From NCBI RefSeq assembly GCF_016906535.1, contig NC_057370.1:620001-684000 (forward strand): a DNA stretch of 64,000 nucleotides. Direction: 5' to 3'. Of this stretch, positions 24,066-33,605 are shown piece after piece (the stretch's first letter is position 1; the number at the start of each line of letters is the position of its first letter). Source of the DNA: Rhizoctonia solani. Its lineage: Eukaryota > Basidiomycota > Agaricomycetes > Cantharellales > Ceratobasidiaceae. The notes below the pieces were generated by a model. It did no database searches. It was not told the origin of the DNA and worked only from the letters and a program-made list of their open reading frames with translations. The position numbers and the translations under genes are program-made.

Positions 24066-25249
24066 ATGCGCACAGACCATGTAGATAGCACCCCTTTGTC
24101 TATATATACAGCAGGAAAATTGCTTGGAGACCCCAAGTCAATTTTACCTTGTCTCATACTCATTGAGGAGGATATTCCAGCCAGCTAAGTAGCTGGCCCC
24201 CATCAGTAGAAACTTTACCCCTTACTTGCGCTTACCACACCTCCCAGGCCTAAGGCCCCCTTGTTGGCAGTAGTTAGTAGTAGGATGCCATAAGCATCAT
24301 CAGTATAGCCTTTGATAGTTAGTTAGATAAGCATTGTCTGTAGTAGTACGGCCTTAAGCACCTGCCCCAGTACCCACCTTACAGTGGTGTACAACAAGCT
24401 GTTAAAGGCTTGTGTGTATATGTCAATATATAAGAGTGGATAAATGGATGCATTAGAAGCGTCTTCACAGGGTGCTTTTATACCCTGAGAAGATGCACAA
24501 ACAAGTATATACATGATTGATACCAAGAGGGGGTACAGGAGGTACATGTGGCAACTGAAACACTTTGGAGAGCCAATACTTAGGTACATAGTAAACAAAC
24601 AACAGATCCTAATATTTGCCCCAAGGCAGTATTTACCTGTGTGGGTCCTTAGATGTCCCAAGGCCAAGTGTTTCATCCTTGGAGTAAACAGTCCCAAAGG
24701 TAGGAAAACACTGTACTGGGTACTTACAGTAAATAGAGCATAACTCCGCCAAATGTGGTCCGTTTTGGGAGTTTGACCCAGCGTTCTGGAGCGCACAAAC
24801 AGGCGCACCTAAGCGCAAGCGATTCGGCAGTGTGGGATGCCCGGGTGATGGAGAAAAGGCGCATTTATTGCGTCAGCGCTTAAGTGCTGATTAAGCGCCG
24901 GAGCACTTGCCTATGCGACAGGGGGACCCTGAATATTTCTGTGTGTAGCCACAGGATAGAATCTTGAATAATAAATACTACAAACAGGAGAAATATTACC
25001 TGCTACTGTTTATCTACTCAGATGAATTTATATATATTTGAATGAGTGAGAAAACACCATATATGCTAAAGATATTGCATATTAAGGGTATTCCTGAGGT
25101 TTATAGGTTTTGCAAAGGTTGCAATTGGATAGAGGGACCTTGAAAACTTTAGTTTGCATGTTTATCTTATTTATTTACTGTAAGATTACTAGTGTAATTA
25201 ATAAAATAAGTACAGATTATTGAAGAAATGTCATATCCATAACGCTGTC

Positions 25250-25844
25250 CCTGACACCAAGCAATGTACCCATGGACGTTCCAGAAGCCAATGACTTGGC
25301 AGCACAAATGGAATCACAATGGAGGGAAATAGAATTGGCACTCCAGCAATCTAAGACACAAATGGTAGCCAGGGAAGAAGGAAGCCCATTAGAATTTGAA
25401 ATTGGGGAAGAGGCATGGCTAGACGCCAAAAACCTCAAGATCAAAACTCTGAGCCCCAAACTTACCAAACAACAGGTGGGACCCTTCAAAGTCACTGAAA
25501 GGATTTCCAATTGTGCCTACCAGTTGGAACTGCTGCCTTCTATGCAAGTACACAACATATTTTATGTGGGGCTACTATCCAAAGTGAAAAGGGACAAGAA
25601 AAGGGCATTTGAAAACAGGCCACCACCAGTCACTGTGGACAGAGAGGAGGAATACAAAGTAGAGGGAATCATGGACATGGAAAAAAGGAATGGAAAGTGG
25701 TTTTTTGGGGTGAAATGGAAAGGCTATGGATCAGAGGAAAATACCTGGGAGCCAAGGGAAAACCTCAAGAATGCTGAGAAAATCCTGAAAAATTTCAAAA
25801 AAGAAATAAAGGAAAAGGCCCTTAGAGGGGGGGCAGTGTTGTAG
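25250..25844 (+). pseudogene. pol B tail: integrase C-terminus and chromodomain
   Basis: Continuation of pol B after LTR E. It is open from MDVPEANDLAAQMESQWREI (25272) and includes GEEAWLDAKNLK, HNIFYVGLLSKVKRDK and the chromodomain EEEYKVEGIMDMEK...GKWFFGVKWKGYGSEENTWEP. Chromodomains direct chromoviral integrase to marked chromatin. The stop at 25842-25844 lies eight bases inside the 3' LTR. This part lacks stops, unlike the rest of B, but it is separated from the remainder by 12.5 kb of insertions. Confidence 0.85.
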
Positions 25845-26418
25845 ACACACTTATACCAAGGACATTTATTCCAATTTTCTCAATTTTAAACAAAGTCAAA
25901 CAAACAACATTTTTGATCACATGACTTTGGCGCTTATATCATACACTAAGTGCCAAGCCATGTCCCCTCCCACGCTTATTCAGTACACATAGCCACCTCC
26001 ACCTATGATGTCATCATGAACATGTCAGTGACATGTATGCATGAGTAAGGCCAACTGCAGAGCAGGGTTCTTATTGGATTCAATATTTGATATAATGTAT
26101 TTGTAAATAGCTAGTAGATAGAATATATAAGGAGGCCAACCAACCATGGTAATACCCAGGTCAATTACCTCTTGTTGCATCCCCACACTGTACAAGGGCC
26201 TTAAGCCCAGTAACTTACTTAGTAGATACTTAGTTCACTGCCTTAAGCGGCTCTCTCATTGTAGATACATACTTGGTCCTTGCCTGTAGGGCTTTGGTCA
26301 TTGTAGATACTTAGTTAGTTGTTGTAGGGTAGCTTGTCACCACCTTAAGCGGTATTCTCACTGTACCCCCCAGCCACAAGTGCCAACACCCTTGACGTCC
26401 CACCAGATGTCTAGGACA
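25837..26418 (+). repeat. 3' LTR of element B
   Basis: TGTTGTAGACACAC to GTCTAGGACA, 582 bp, preceded by the polypurine run AGAGGGGGGG at about 25825-25833. It is followed by ATTCC, the TSD that matches 6232-6236. Compared with the 5' LTR it has CACATGAC where that one has CACGTGAC, a CpG-type change. Confidence 0.88.
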
Positions 26419-26423
26419 ATTCC

Positions 26424-26662
26424 CAATTTCTTGATTTTAAACAATAGGAAACAGACTATATTTTCAATCATGTAACTTTAGCACTTATATCATATGCTAA
26501 GTGCTTTGCTACATCTCCTCTTCCACTTACTAAAGCAATGTGGCCACCTCCACCTATGACATCACAGATGACATGTATGCATGAGTAAGGCCACTGATGG
26601 AGTGGGCTTCTTATTTGGTTTGGTTTTGCACACTCTATTTGTGAATACACTGCCATGCTTGT
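26424..26662 (+). repeat. Right remainder of the older B LTR
   Basis: Continues the B LTR from CAATTTCTTGATTTTAAAC, with GCACTTATATCATATGC and the AGCCACCTCCACCTATGACATC block, until LTR D starts at 26663. CG has become TG or CA at the usual places (ATGTAACTTTAGCACTTAT against CACGTGACTTTGGCGCTTAT), as expected for the oldest layer. Confidence 0.65.
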
Positions 26663-27471
26663 TGTCATGCCCTAGAGGCTGGACCACCTTGAAATCCACT
26701 AAGTTGAAGAAAATACAGATATATGTGCTATTTCATGAAGAATTGTGGATAAATGCACTTCATTTAAAAACAAGTGCTGAGTGCTTATTACATGAGCAAA
26801 TCACATGACCTTTAGTTATGTCTTGTTTTAAAGTTTAGAGTCATGTGACCTTATCTTTGTTATTATGTTTGTAACTGTATGTAATATTCCCCACCACAGT
26901 TGAATATATAAGAAGGGTTCTGAAAGCCTCAAGCCTCAGAACTCAACTTCTTATCCCCATCCCACATCTACTACCCTAAGTATTACACTCCCAGCAACAA
27001 CACCATCAGACTTGCCTCTTTTTCTGATATTTTTACTATTCTTTACAGACTCTTTATCTATACTTTCTTAATCATGTGATCTTGGTGCTTCACATGCCAA
27101 GATGCTGCACCAAGCCCTTGCCAAGATACTGTGCCAAGGATTGGCTAGATAACAAAGGAGCTTCTGCAGCTTCTGCACAGCCTGTAGCACAGCTCTTATT
27201 ACCACCCTTATACTTCTTTTCCCACCTTATCAATTTGTAATTACTTACTCCCTTGTGTATATATACCACAGGAAAATTGCTTGGAAACCCCAAGTCAATT
27301 TTACCTTGTCTATCATCACAGACAGGTACCCAGTAGTCAACCAGTAACATTGGGACCATAAGTCCCCTTACTCATCAGTAGTTAGTTGTCATTGGCCTTA
27401 GGCCCTTCTCATTGTAAAACTCCCCATCCACACCACCTTATGTAGTCCCTTCAGTAGTCAACCTTAGACTA

Positions 27472-29556
27472 CACTGAGCAGCAAAAGTATTGCAGGTCAG
27501 GAGAGGTTGAAAGTTTATCTCCATTGCTCAGCAGCCAAACAGTGAATCCCATCCAAGTTATACTGACACATGTGGCCATTGTAACACTATGTCTTAGCAC
27601 AAAATCTTACAAATCTATCAAGAACTAAGCTCCTGTTACACTCCCTTAACATATACCACAGGAATCCCCTATTTTTTCTATTATTTTTAGTATTTTTTCT
27701 GGACTTCATATCTGTTGTTTCCCAATCACATGACCTTGGCGCTTATTATGCCAAGATGCCACGCCAAGATGCCAAGCCAAGGGCGCTTAAGAAACATCCA
27801 CGCTTCTGCGCAGCCTGCAGCACGGTTCTCATTTCACATGTACACTTCCTTTCTCACATGCACAGACCATGTAGATAGCACCCCTTTGATTATATATACA
27901 GCAGGAAAATCACTTGGAGACCCCAAGTCAATTTTACCTTGCCTCTTACTCATTAGAGAAGGTAGTCAGCTAGCTAAGTAGCTGGCCCCCTCAGTAGTAC
28001 CAATGTTTACCCCACTTATCTCACCTACCACACCTCCCAGGCCTAAGGCCCCTTTGTCAACTGTAGATAGCAGTAGGTTGCCTTATGTAACAGTAATTTA
28101 GCCTAGTCAGTAGATTACATAAGTCTTGCTTGTAGTAGTACAGCCGTAAGCGCCTGCCTTTACCAGCGTGTACCCACCTTACAGTGGTGTACAACAGCTC
28201 CCAACCCCACTTTTGCAAATTGTGTTGAGCATCTTACAAATCTGCACATAACTGATTGTGCAGTTCAGTATGAGTTCTGGTTTTTTACACACACATACTC
28301 AGTTATATGGGCCATTGCTGGACAGAGTATTAGCTTGTTTCACCCATTAGGGACTATATAACAGAACTGTCTTCTCAGGGCCAATAAAAGAAACTCAAAA
28401 TTGCAGTTGCATTCCACTCAAGGCACTGTGTGGGCTGGGGGTGCTTTGGGGTATTTCAGGTGACTGCTGGTACCCAGTGAAACAGTTTCCATGACATTCC
28501 CATACCTGGGACTGGCAATATAAGAGATTGCAGAGGGTCAGGCTGTATGAGCTGAAAATGGAAATGCCACTCCTAAGCTGGAATCCAAGCCAAATGACAT
28601 AGAACTTCTAGCAGCAGTAGACACAGGTGAAGAGTATGCTGAGATCAATTATCTATGGCAGCAGTGATGTGTACACAAAGATGGCATGCAGTATACACAG
28701 AGATTGCAGCCAATGGGTTGGGTCTCAAATTGAACATGTTCTAACTCTGTGATTGTCAATCATGAAACAGCCAGTTTTCCATCATAAGGTCTGTCTTAGA
28801 GGAACCTTCTACTGTATGAGTTTCAACCTCTTCCAATTGACAATCACAGAGTTAGAACATGTTCAATTTGAGACCCCACCCATTGGCTGCAATCTCTGTG
28901 TATACTGCATGCCATCTTTGTGTACACATCACTGCTGCCATAGATAATTGATCTCAGCATACTCTTCACCTGTGTCTACTGCTGCTAGAAGATCTATGTC
29001 ATTTGGCTTGGATTCCAGCTTAGGAGTGGCATTTCCATTTTCAGCTCATACAGCCTGACCCTCTGCAATCTCTTATATTGCCAGTCCCAGGTATGGGAAT
29101 GTCATGGAAACTGTTTCACTGGGTACCAGCAGTCACCTGAAATACCCCAAAGCACCCCCAGCCCACACAGTGCCTTGAGTGGAATGCAACTGCAATTTTG
29201 AGTTTCTTTTATTGGCCCTGAGAAGACAGTTCTGTTATATAGTCCCTAATGGGTGAAACAAGCTAATACTCTGTCCAGCAATGGCCCATATAACTGAGTA
29301 TGTGTGTGTAAAAAACCAGAACTCATACTGAACTGCACAATCAGTTATGTGCAGATTTGTAAGATGCTCAACACAATTTGCAAAAGTGGGGTTGGGAGCT
29401 TAGTTCTTGATGGATTTGTAAGATTTTGTGCTAAGACATAGTGTTACAATGGCCACATGTGTCAGTATAACTTGGATGGGATTCACTGATTGGCTGCTGA
29501 GCAATGGAGATAAACTTTCAACCTCTCCTGACTTGCAATAATTTTGCTGCTCAGTG
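27472..29556. mobile_element. Giant palindromic (foldback) element, copy 1
   Basis: Ends CACTGAGCAGCAAAAGTATT and its reverse complement ...TTTTGCTGCTCAGTG, with TA on both sides (27470-27471, 29557-29558). Excluding the LTR inserted at 27634-28196, it is about 1,517 bp and consists of two arms of about 720 bp that are almost perfectly complementary around a spacer of about 75 bp near 28765. It has no transposase. TA duplication and CACTG ends suggest mobilisation by a Tc1/mariner-type enzyme. Both arms lack the same 26 nt that copies 2 and 3 have in both arms. Confidence 0.85.
27634..28196 (+). repeat. Solo LTR, family A/G type, in palindrome copy 1
   Basis: TGTTACACTCCCTTAACAT to GGTGTACAACA, 563 bp; TSD GCTCC at 27629-27633 and 28197-28201. 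It contains AATCACATGACC next to TTGGCGCTTATTATGCC, the TATATATACAGCAGG box and CCTTATG/CCGTAAG repeats. It sits in the left arm of the palindrome only, showing it arrived after the palindrome. Confidence 0.92.
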
Positions 29557-29705
29557 TAGCAGACTCACCTGTAGTAGTACAGCCACAAGTAACCACCTGC
29601 TAGCAAGTGACCAACCTTATAGTTGGGTCACAACACTAAGACATACATTTAGAGTATTGCCTGAGAGCATACCAGTCCCTGTCAAAGGTCTTTAGCCCTG
29701 CTATC

Positions 29706-30216
29706 TGTCCTAGATGTCTGTAGGGGTGTTGAGGCAGCTGGCACTTATGGCCAGGTGGGTACAAGTTGTAACTGTTTAAGGCAGTGAGTAGGCTACCTAC
29801 AACAACTAGCTATATAACTACACTGATCAAGGTCCTACAGACAATGGCCAGCTATGTATCTACAGCAAGAAAGCTGCTTGAGGTGGTGTACTAAGTAGCT
29901 AAGTAGTGGTTACTGGGCTTAAGGCCCTTATACAGTGTGTGGAGTGCAACAAGAGGTAATTGACCTGGGTGTTACCATGGTTGGTTGGCCTCCTTATATA
30001 TTCTACATGTGAGCTATTTACAAATACAAGATAACAAATATGTGATCCCATAAGAACCCTGCTCCTGCTGCAGCCTTACTCATGCATACATGTCACCTAT
30101 GTGTCATAGTGATGTCATTGGAAGTAGAGGTAGCTATGTAGCTGACTAAGCAAGGAGGGGGGACATGGCAAGGCACTTAGCATATGATATAAGCACTGAA
30201 GTCACATGACCAAAAA
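29706..30216 (-). repeat. Family B LTR, antisense, truncated
   Basis: Starts TGTCCTAGATGTCTG directly after CTATC in LTR D and follows the B LTR in reverse through AAGCACTGAAGTCACATGACC. The last blocks before the ACAACA end are missing, replaced by a TRIM LTR and unassigned sequence. Some of the missing part may be the B-type tail at 30955-31216. Confidence 0.7.
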
Positions 30217-30222
30217 GGTGGT

Positions 30223-30395
30223 TGCCATAAACAGAGGAAAATAGAACTAGCCAGAATTGAACCAGCTTGACCACTAAGCCATAGAGCCCTATCATCCCCC
30301 TGCTGACAACCCATGATTATACCTGCTACCCCCCAAATTTGGGCTTGGGCCAGCATGGAACCACTTGTACTGGTCATGTGACTGTGTCCAGGACA
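30223..30395 (-). repeat. TRIM solo LTR, copy
   Basis: Matches the TRIM repeat at 14674-14848: CATAAACAGAGGAAAATAG, TTGAACCAGCTTGACC, ACCACTAAGCCATAGAGCCC, ...GTGTCCAGGACA. Read on the minus strand it carries the A-box-like and B-box-like motifs. No convincing TSD was found, perhaps because the left end has changed (TGCCATAAAC). Confidence 0.75.
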
Positions 30396-30954
30396 GTATA
30401 TATGATGCACAGTGATATATGAATAATATATCTTGCTGGGGATGTTGCACTTCCCTGCCCCCCTTGCCACAGGCTAATGTTAAGGTAGCCTGCAGGCAAG
30501 GTCTGAATAATATATTATTCTAGACAAGATTATGTCATCCCCCCCCCACCTCCAATCTGTAGCAGTTTAGTATAGTATTTGATAAAGGATTGGTGGGGGG
30601 AGGTCATGTGACCTGGACTTAGAGAACATCACTTAGTCCAGCCATGTCAACCATAAGTCTCTTATATGAGGGAACCTGGGGGCTCTGGGTGCATAAGTGC
30701 GAGTATATGCGTGCTTGCGGTCATTTTGGTTTGCAACATGAGTGTGTTGGAGGCTTGACTAGGTCAGGACTCATGGAAGAGAGTGGAGTGGGTTGTGACA
30801 CTAAGTCATGAGCTCTTAGAGTAATGACAGTTCTGACTGCATATATGTGAGTATATGCAGCCTTCTAAAGACTGTGGTATCCTATTAGTAGGTGGCCTGG
30901 AGACATGCTAGCAAAGGCATGGGTCATGACATTAGACATATTAATAAAGGCAGT
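30396..30954. other. Unassigned 560-bp insert
   Basis: Lies between a B-type LTR head and a B-type LTR tail, both antisense. It is AT-rich at its left side (GAATAATATATCTTGC, TAATATATTATTC), has a C-run near 30541 and no coding family. I could not pair terminal repeats. It may be an unrecognised non-autonomous element or a filler from a rearrangement. Confidence 0.35.
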
Positions 30955-31216
30955 GCTACTTACAATATAATATGCAAAACCATAACCAATTAGAAGCCTG
31001 CTCCATCAGTGGCCTGACTCATGCATACATGTCACTGGTGATGTCAAAGGTGGAGGTAGCTAGGTAGCTTAGTAAGCAGTGGAGGGGTTGTGGCTAGGTG
31101 CTTAGCATGTGAGGTAAGTGCCAAAGTCATCTGATTGAAAAACTTGTCTGTTTGTCTTTGTTCAAAATTGAGAAAATTCAAATAATTGTGGGTTCTATGT
31201 GTGTGTCTACAACACA
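30955..31216 (-). repeat. Family B LTR tail, antisense
   Basis: Follows the end of LTR B in reverse: ACCATAACCAATTAGAAGCC, CATGCATACATGTCACTG, AAATTGAGAAAATTC, ending TGTGTGTCTACAACA at 31216. CG sites have become TG/CA throughout, as in other old copies. Confidence 0.7.
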
Positions 31217-31288
31217 ACCATTGTGTGTTTGCAGACATGTGGGCTGAGCTGTTTGCAGGACTGTAGATGGTTCATGGGAGGAGTGGGG

Positions 31289-31464
31289 GCTGTTAAGAGA
31301 TGTGTAAGTAATGTTGTATATTGGGGGAAAAGAGGTTGAGACTCTAGTGCTGAGCAGAGTCTGTGTTGAAAGATTCCCAATTTCCAAGCTGAGTAAAGAA
31401 GTAACTTCTTTAGGGTTCTAAGGGTCTTGCTATCTTGAATATAATCAACTACAGATATATCCTT
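31289..31464 (+). repeat. Start of a family E/H-like LTR (target of the TRIM)
   Basis: Starts TGTTAAGAGATGTGTAAGT, similar to the LTR E start. It is interrupted at TCCTT by a TRIM LTR and resumes at 34940. The right part (34940-35292 and from 35883) has no coding content. Its 3' terminus was not identified. Confidence 0.5.
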
Positions 31465-31814
31465 TGTCCTGGATATGGTCACATGACCAGTACAAGTGGT
31501 TGCATGCTGGCCTAAGCCCAAATTTGGGGGGTAGCAGGTGCAATCATGGGTTGCCAGCAGAGGAATAATAGGGCTCTATGGCTTAGTGGTCAAGGTGTGT
31601 TACACTCCAACAAAATATACCACCAGAATCCCCTGATTTTTCTAATACTTTTACCATTTTTTACAAACTCTCTATCTTCACTTTTTTGATCACATGACCT
31701 TGGTACTTATCAAAGCCAAGATGCCACACTAAGACCTGCCAAGATGCCATGCCAAGGATGCCTAGATAACAAAGACACCTCTGCACAGTCTGCAGCATGG
31801 TTCTCATTTCATAT

Positions 31815-32385
31815 TGTCCTAGATGTCTTGTGGGGATGTTGAGGCAGCAGGCACTTAAGGCCATATAGACTATGTAACTAACTGTGTAAGGTGGCAATGG
31901 TGCTACCTACAACAACAAACAAACTAACTACAATGACCAGACGCTGTAAGGTGCTGGCAAGCTACATAAGTACAGTGAGGGCAATGCTTAAGGTGTTGTA
32001 TCTAAGTAGTTACCAGCTGTAAGGCCTTGCACAATGTGTGGAGTGTGACAAGAGGTAATCAACCTGGGTGTTACCATGGTTGGTTGGCCTCCTTATATAT
32101 TCTAGAGAACAGCTAATTACAAATACATGATGTCCAATACCATATCAAGTAAGAACCCCACTCCAACTGCATCCTTACTCATGCATACATGTCACTGATG
32201 TGTCATAATGATGTCATCAGGTAGGGTGGCTACATGGGATGAGTAAGCATGGATGGGGATGTGGCTTGGTGCTTAGCATGTGATATAAATGCCAAAGTCA
32301 TGTGATTGAAAATGTTGTCCATTTGTCTTTGTCTAAATTTGAGAAAATAGGGATAAGTTCCCTTGGTATAAGTGTGTCTACAACA
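31815..32385 (-). repeat. Solo LTR B, antisense, in LTR G
   Basis: TGTCCTAGATGTC to GTCTACAACA, 571 bp; TSD CATAT at 31810-31814 and 32386-32390. Reverse of LTR B with AATATATAAGG complement near 32095 and decayed CACGTGA (TCATGTGATTG near 32303). Confidence 0.92.
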
Positions 32386-32729
32386 CATATCTATACTTCT
32401 TTTCTCATGTCTTATCTATCTGTAATTAGTTCTCTCTTGTGTATACACTGGCAAGCATTTGTAATGCAACACATCACTTGCCAGCCTTGCAAGTTCTGCA
32501 ATGGGCAACACATGGTGTATTTTGCTTAACCTTCATAATAGAAAAGCTGCGTCTTGGTGGATAGAATACACATACAAATTTTTGTAAAGAAAATTGACTT
32601 GGCAGGGAGATACACCTGCATTGAGGCTGCTCCCTGTTGCATTTCAATTGATGCAAATTTGAAATATATGTGCCCCCTACTTGCAAGGCAGCAAAAGACA
32701 CAATAATTACTATGAGACTATGTACAAAA

Positions 32730-32990
32730 TTAATAGGGGGTATTCCCACCCTTAGCAGCAAGTAGGGAATCAACTCAATCAGGCATAGACTCATACAGTT
32801 TATTGATAATGATGGGATTGATGCATGCCCACTCCTCCTGAAGAGCCTCCCACAATTCAGCAACATTATGCAGGGCAGGGTCAGAGGAGTGAACCTGACA
32901 GTCAAGGTAGTTCCATATGTTCTCAATTATGTTCATATCTGGGCTTTGTGCCAGCCAAGGGAGCACAGCAACTGACTTCTCCTCAAACCA
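32730..32990 (-). pseudogene. Tc1-like transposase, C-terminal fragment
   Basis: Minus strand: VLPWLAQSPDMNIIENIWNY near 32960, where the Glu of IIEN is the last catalytic residue of the DDE triad, then LQEEWACINPIIINKLYESM, an in-frame TGA at 32775-32777, and the usual tail AAKGGNTPY with TAA at 32730-32732. The catalytic N-terminal two-thirds are missing. The homologous tail of the other Tc1-like transposase here ends KGGNTCY. Confidence 0.85.
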
Positions 32991-32997
32991 TCCCTGA

Positions 32998-33451
32998 TGT
33001 CATGAGCCTCACCTCCTGACATGACTTTGTATTGCTTGTCACTTCCTTCCCCCCCCCAGTGCATTTGTCTAGGGAACTCATCTGTATCCATCTTATCTGT
33101 TTGCATAGTTCCTATCTTCCCTGTTTATGTTCTTCCCACTTCCTTGTTCCCTTCTTGCACCTAGTCTGGACTTATTCTGTTCTAAGTGCTTCTATCTTGC
33201 TTATCTTGCTGTGCACTGGCCCAGTTCACTATGTAGAGCTTCTGAGCCATATGCTCTATCTTGCTTCCCAGTTGTGCAGCCCAGACACTGTCCCTACTCC
33301 TTGTATTTACCCCCTTGCACTTTGTTATAAAAGAAGACTGTGAATTGGCTTGGGAACCCCAAGAAAAATTTGCCTTGTCAATTTCCCACTTTCTCATCTG
33401 TGTGAATTGTCTCAATATCTCACAGCAATCATTTCATTCTTGGTTGTGACA
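32998..33451 (+). repeat. Solo LTR F in the Tc1-like remnant
   Basis: TGTCATGAGCCTCACCTCCTG to TTGGTTGTGACA, 454 bp, the same length as the copy at 63055-63508. No TSD is seen: CCTGA precedes it and AGAAC follows, so one flank was probably lost together with the missing transposase part. It includes a TTGTTATAAAAGAAGA TATA-like box near 33323. Confidence 0.8.
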
Positions 33452-33605
33452 AGAACTTGCAAGGCTAGCAAGTCATGTGTTGCATTGCAAATGCTTGCCA
33501 GTGTGTATACCACAGAGAAATTGCTTGGAAACCCCAAGTCAATTTTACCTTGTCTTCCTTCACAGACAGGTACTCAGTAGTCAGCAGTAGCATTGGGACC
33601 ATAAG

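Larger units (their letters stand above)
13416..24396 (+). mobile_element. Gypsy/chromovirus element A, full length with nested insertions
   Basis: Inserted in LTR E with the 5-bp TSD AGCTG at 13411-13415 and 24397-24401. Order: 5' LTR 13416-13692 (internally deleted), leader, gag 14203-16394, pol 16391-20023, polypurine tract TAAGGGGGGG at 20021-20030, 3' LTR 20034-24396. Three later insertions lie inside: TRIM 14415-14848, solo LTR 15142-15701, hAT 20262-24065. Gag, CCHC knuckle, protease, RT, RNase H, integrase and chromodomain are in chromovirus order. Damage includes a 308-bp tandem duplication, several frameshifts and altered catalytic residues, so A cannot be autonomous. Confidence 0.9.
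20034..24396 (+). repeat. 3' LTR of element A, split by hAT
   Basis: LTR parts 20034-20261 and 24066-24396 join at the hAT target site (ATGCGCAC). It starts TGTTACAACCTCAAGACC and ends CAGTGGTGTACAACA, about 560 bp when the hAT is removed. It has CATCACGTGATC next to TTGGCGCTTATT, a TATATATACAGCAGG box and CCTTAAG repeats. Confidence 0.9.
12761..25244 (+). repeat. Solo LTR of family E, split by element A
   Basis: A long LTR of about 1.5 kb: 12761-13415 (starts TGTTAAGAGTTGTGTAAG) and 24402-25244 (ends CATATCCATAACG). The TSD CTGTC is at 12756-12760 and 25245-25249, inside the integrase gene of element B. The expected CA end is CG here; a second copy ends CATAACA at 58002. The right half has GCGCTTAAG/TTAAGCGC repeats. 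The middle is interrupted by element A with its own TSD AGCTG. Confidence 0.85.
6237..26418 (+). mobile_element. Gypsy/chromovirus element B, 20-kb nested locus
   Basis: A Ty3/gypsy LTR retrotransposon spread over 20 kb by later insertions. The 5-bp TSD ATTCC occurs at 6232-6236 and 26419-26423. Own parts: 5' LTR 6237-6816, leader and gag 6907-9330, protease-RT-RNase H-integrase 9430-12755, integrase tail and chromodomain 25250-25844, 3' LTR 25837-26418. Foreign parts: antisense B LTR 8377-8956, LTR 10115-10792, LTR E starting at 12761 and, within E, the whole element A. Matching TSDs at every junction make the order explicit: older B LTR, then B, then E, then A, then hAT, TRIM and solo LTR inside A. 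The coding region is full of stops and frameshifts, so B is long dead. Confidence 0.85.
26981..29635 (+). repeat. LTR of family G, split by palindromic element 1
   Basis: Starts TATTACACTCCC (expected TGTTACAC) and ends GTTGGGTCACAACA; TSD CTAAG at 26976-26980 and 29636-29640. The second G LTR in the window, 31598-34894, has the same ends. Removing the palindrome (27472-29556 plus one TA) leaves about 570 bp. Confidence 0.82.
26663..29705 (+). repeat. LTR of family D, split by LTR G
   Basis: Part one 26663-26980 starts TGTCATGCCCTAGAGGCTGG; part two 29641-29705 continues ACATACATTTAGAG...GTCAAAGGTC. Complete D LTRs at 33606-34147 and 34312-34847 show the same order. LTR G interrupts at CTAAG. 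A B-type LTR cuts the right side at 29706, so the D terminus (CTCTGACA) is not present here. Confidence 0.75.
32446..33503 (-). mobile_element. Tc1-like element remnant with LTR F inside
   Basis: Inverted ends CACTGGCAAGCATTTGTAAT...AACACATCACTTGCC and, at the right, AGTCATGTGTTGCATTGC...AATGCTTGCCAGTG, starting after TA at 32444-32445 in a TATATA stretch of LTR G. About 600 bp of element remain after the LTR F at 32998-33451 is excluded. It retains only the C-terminal transposase coding part. The TIR resembles in layout, but not sequence detail, that of the element at 36720. Confidence 0.75.

Noticed and set aside
28753..28947. A 64-codon gene conserved at three places (starting MSI.KQP)
   Set aside because: It lies in the palindromic element, so its conservation follows from the repeat; no domain is recognisable.
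31661..33415. Small ORFs rich in Leu, Cys and Ser in the LTR stack
   Set aside because: They fall within solo LTRs of families B, D, F and G and recur wherever these LTRs occur; no coding signal.
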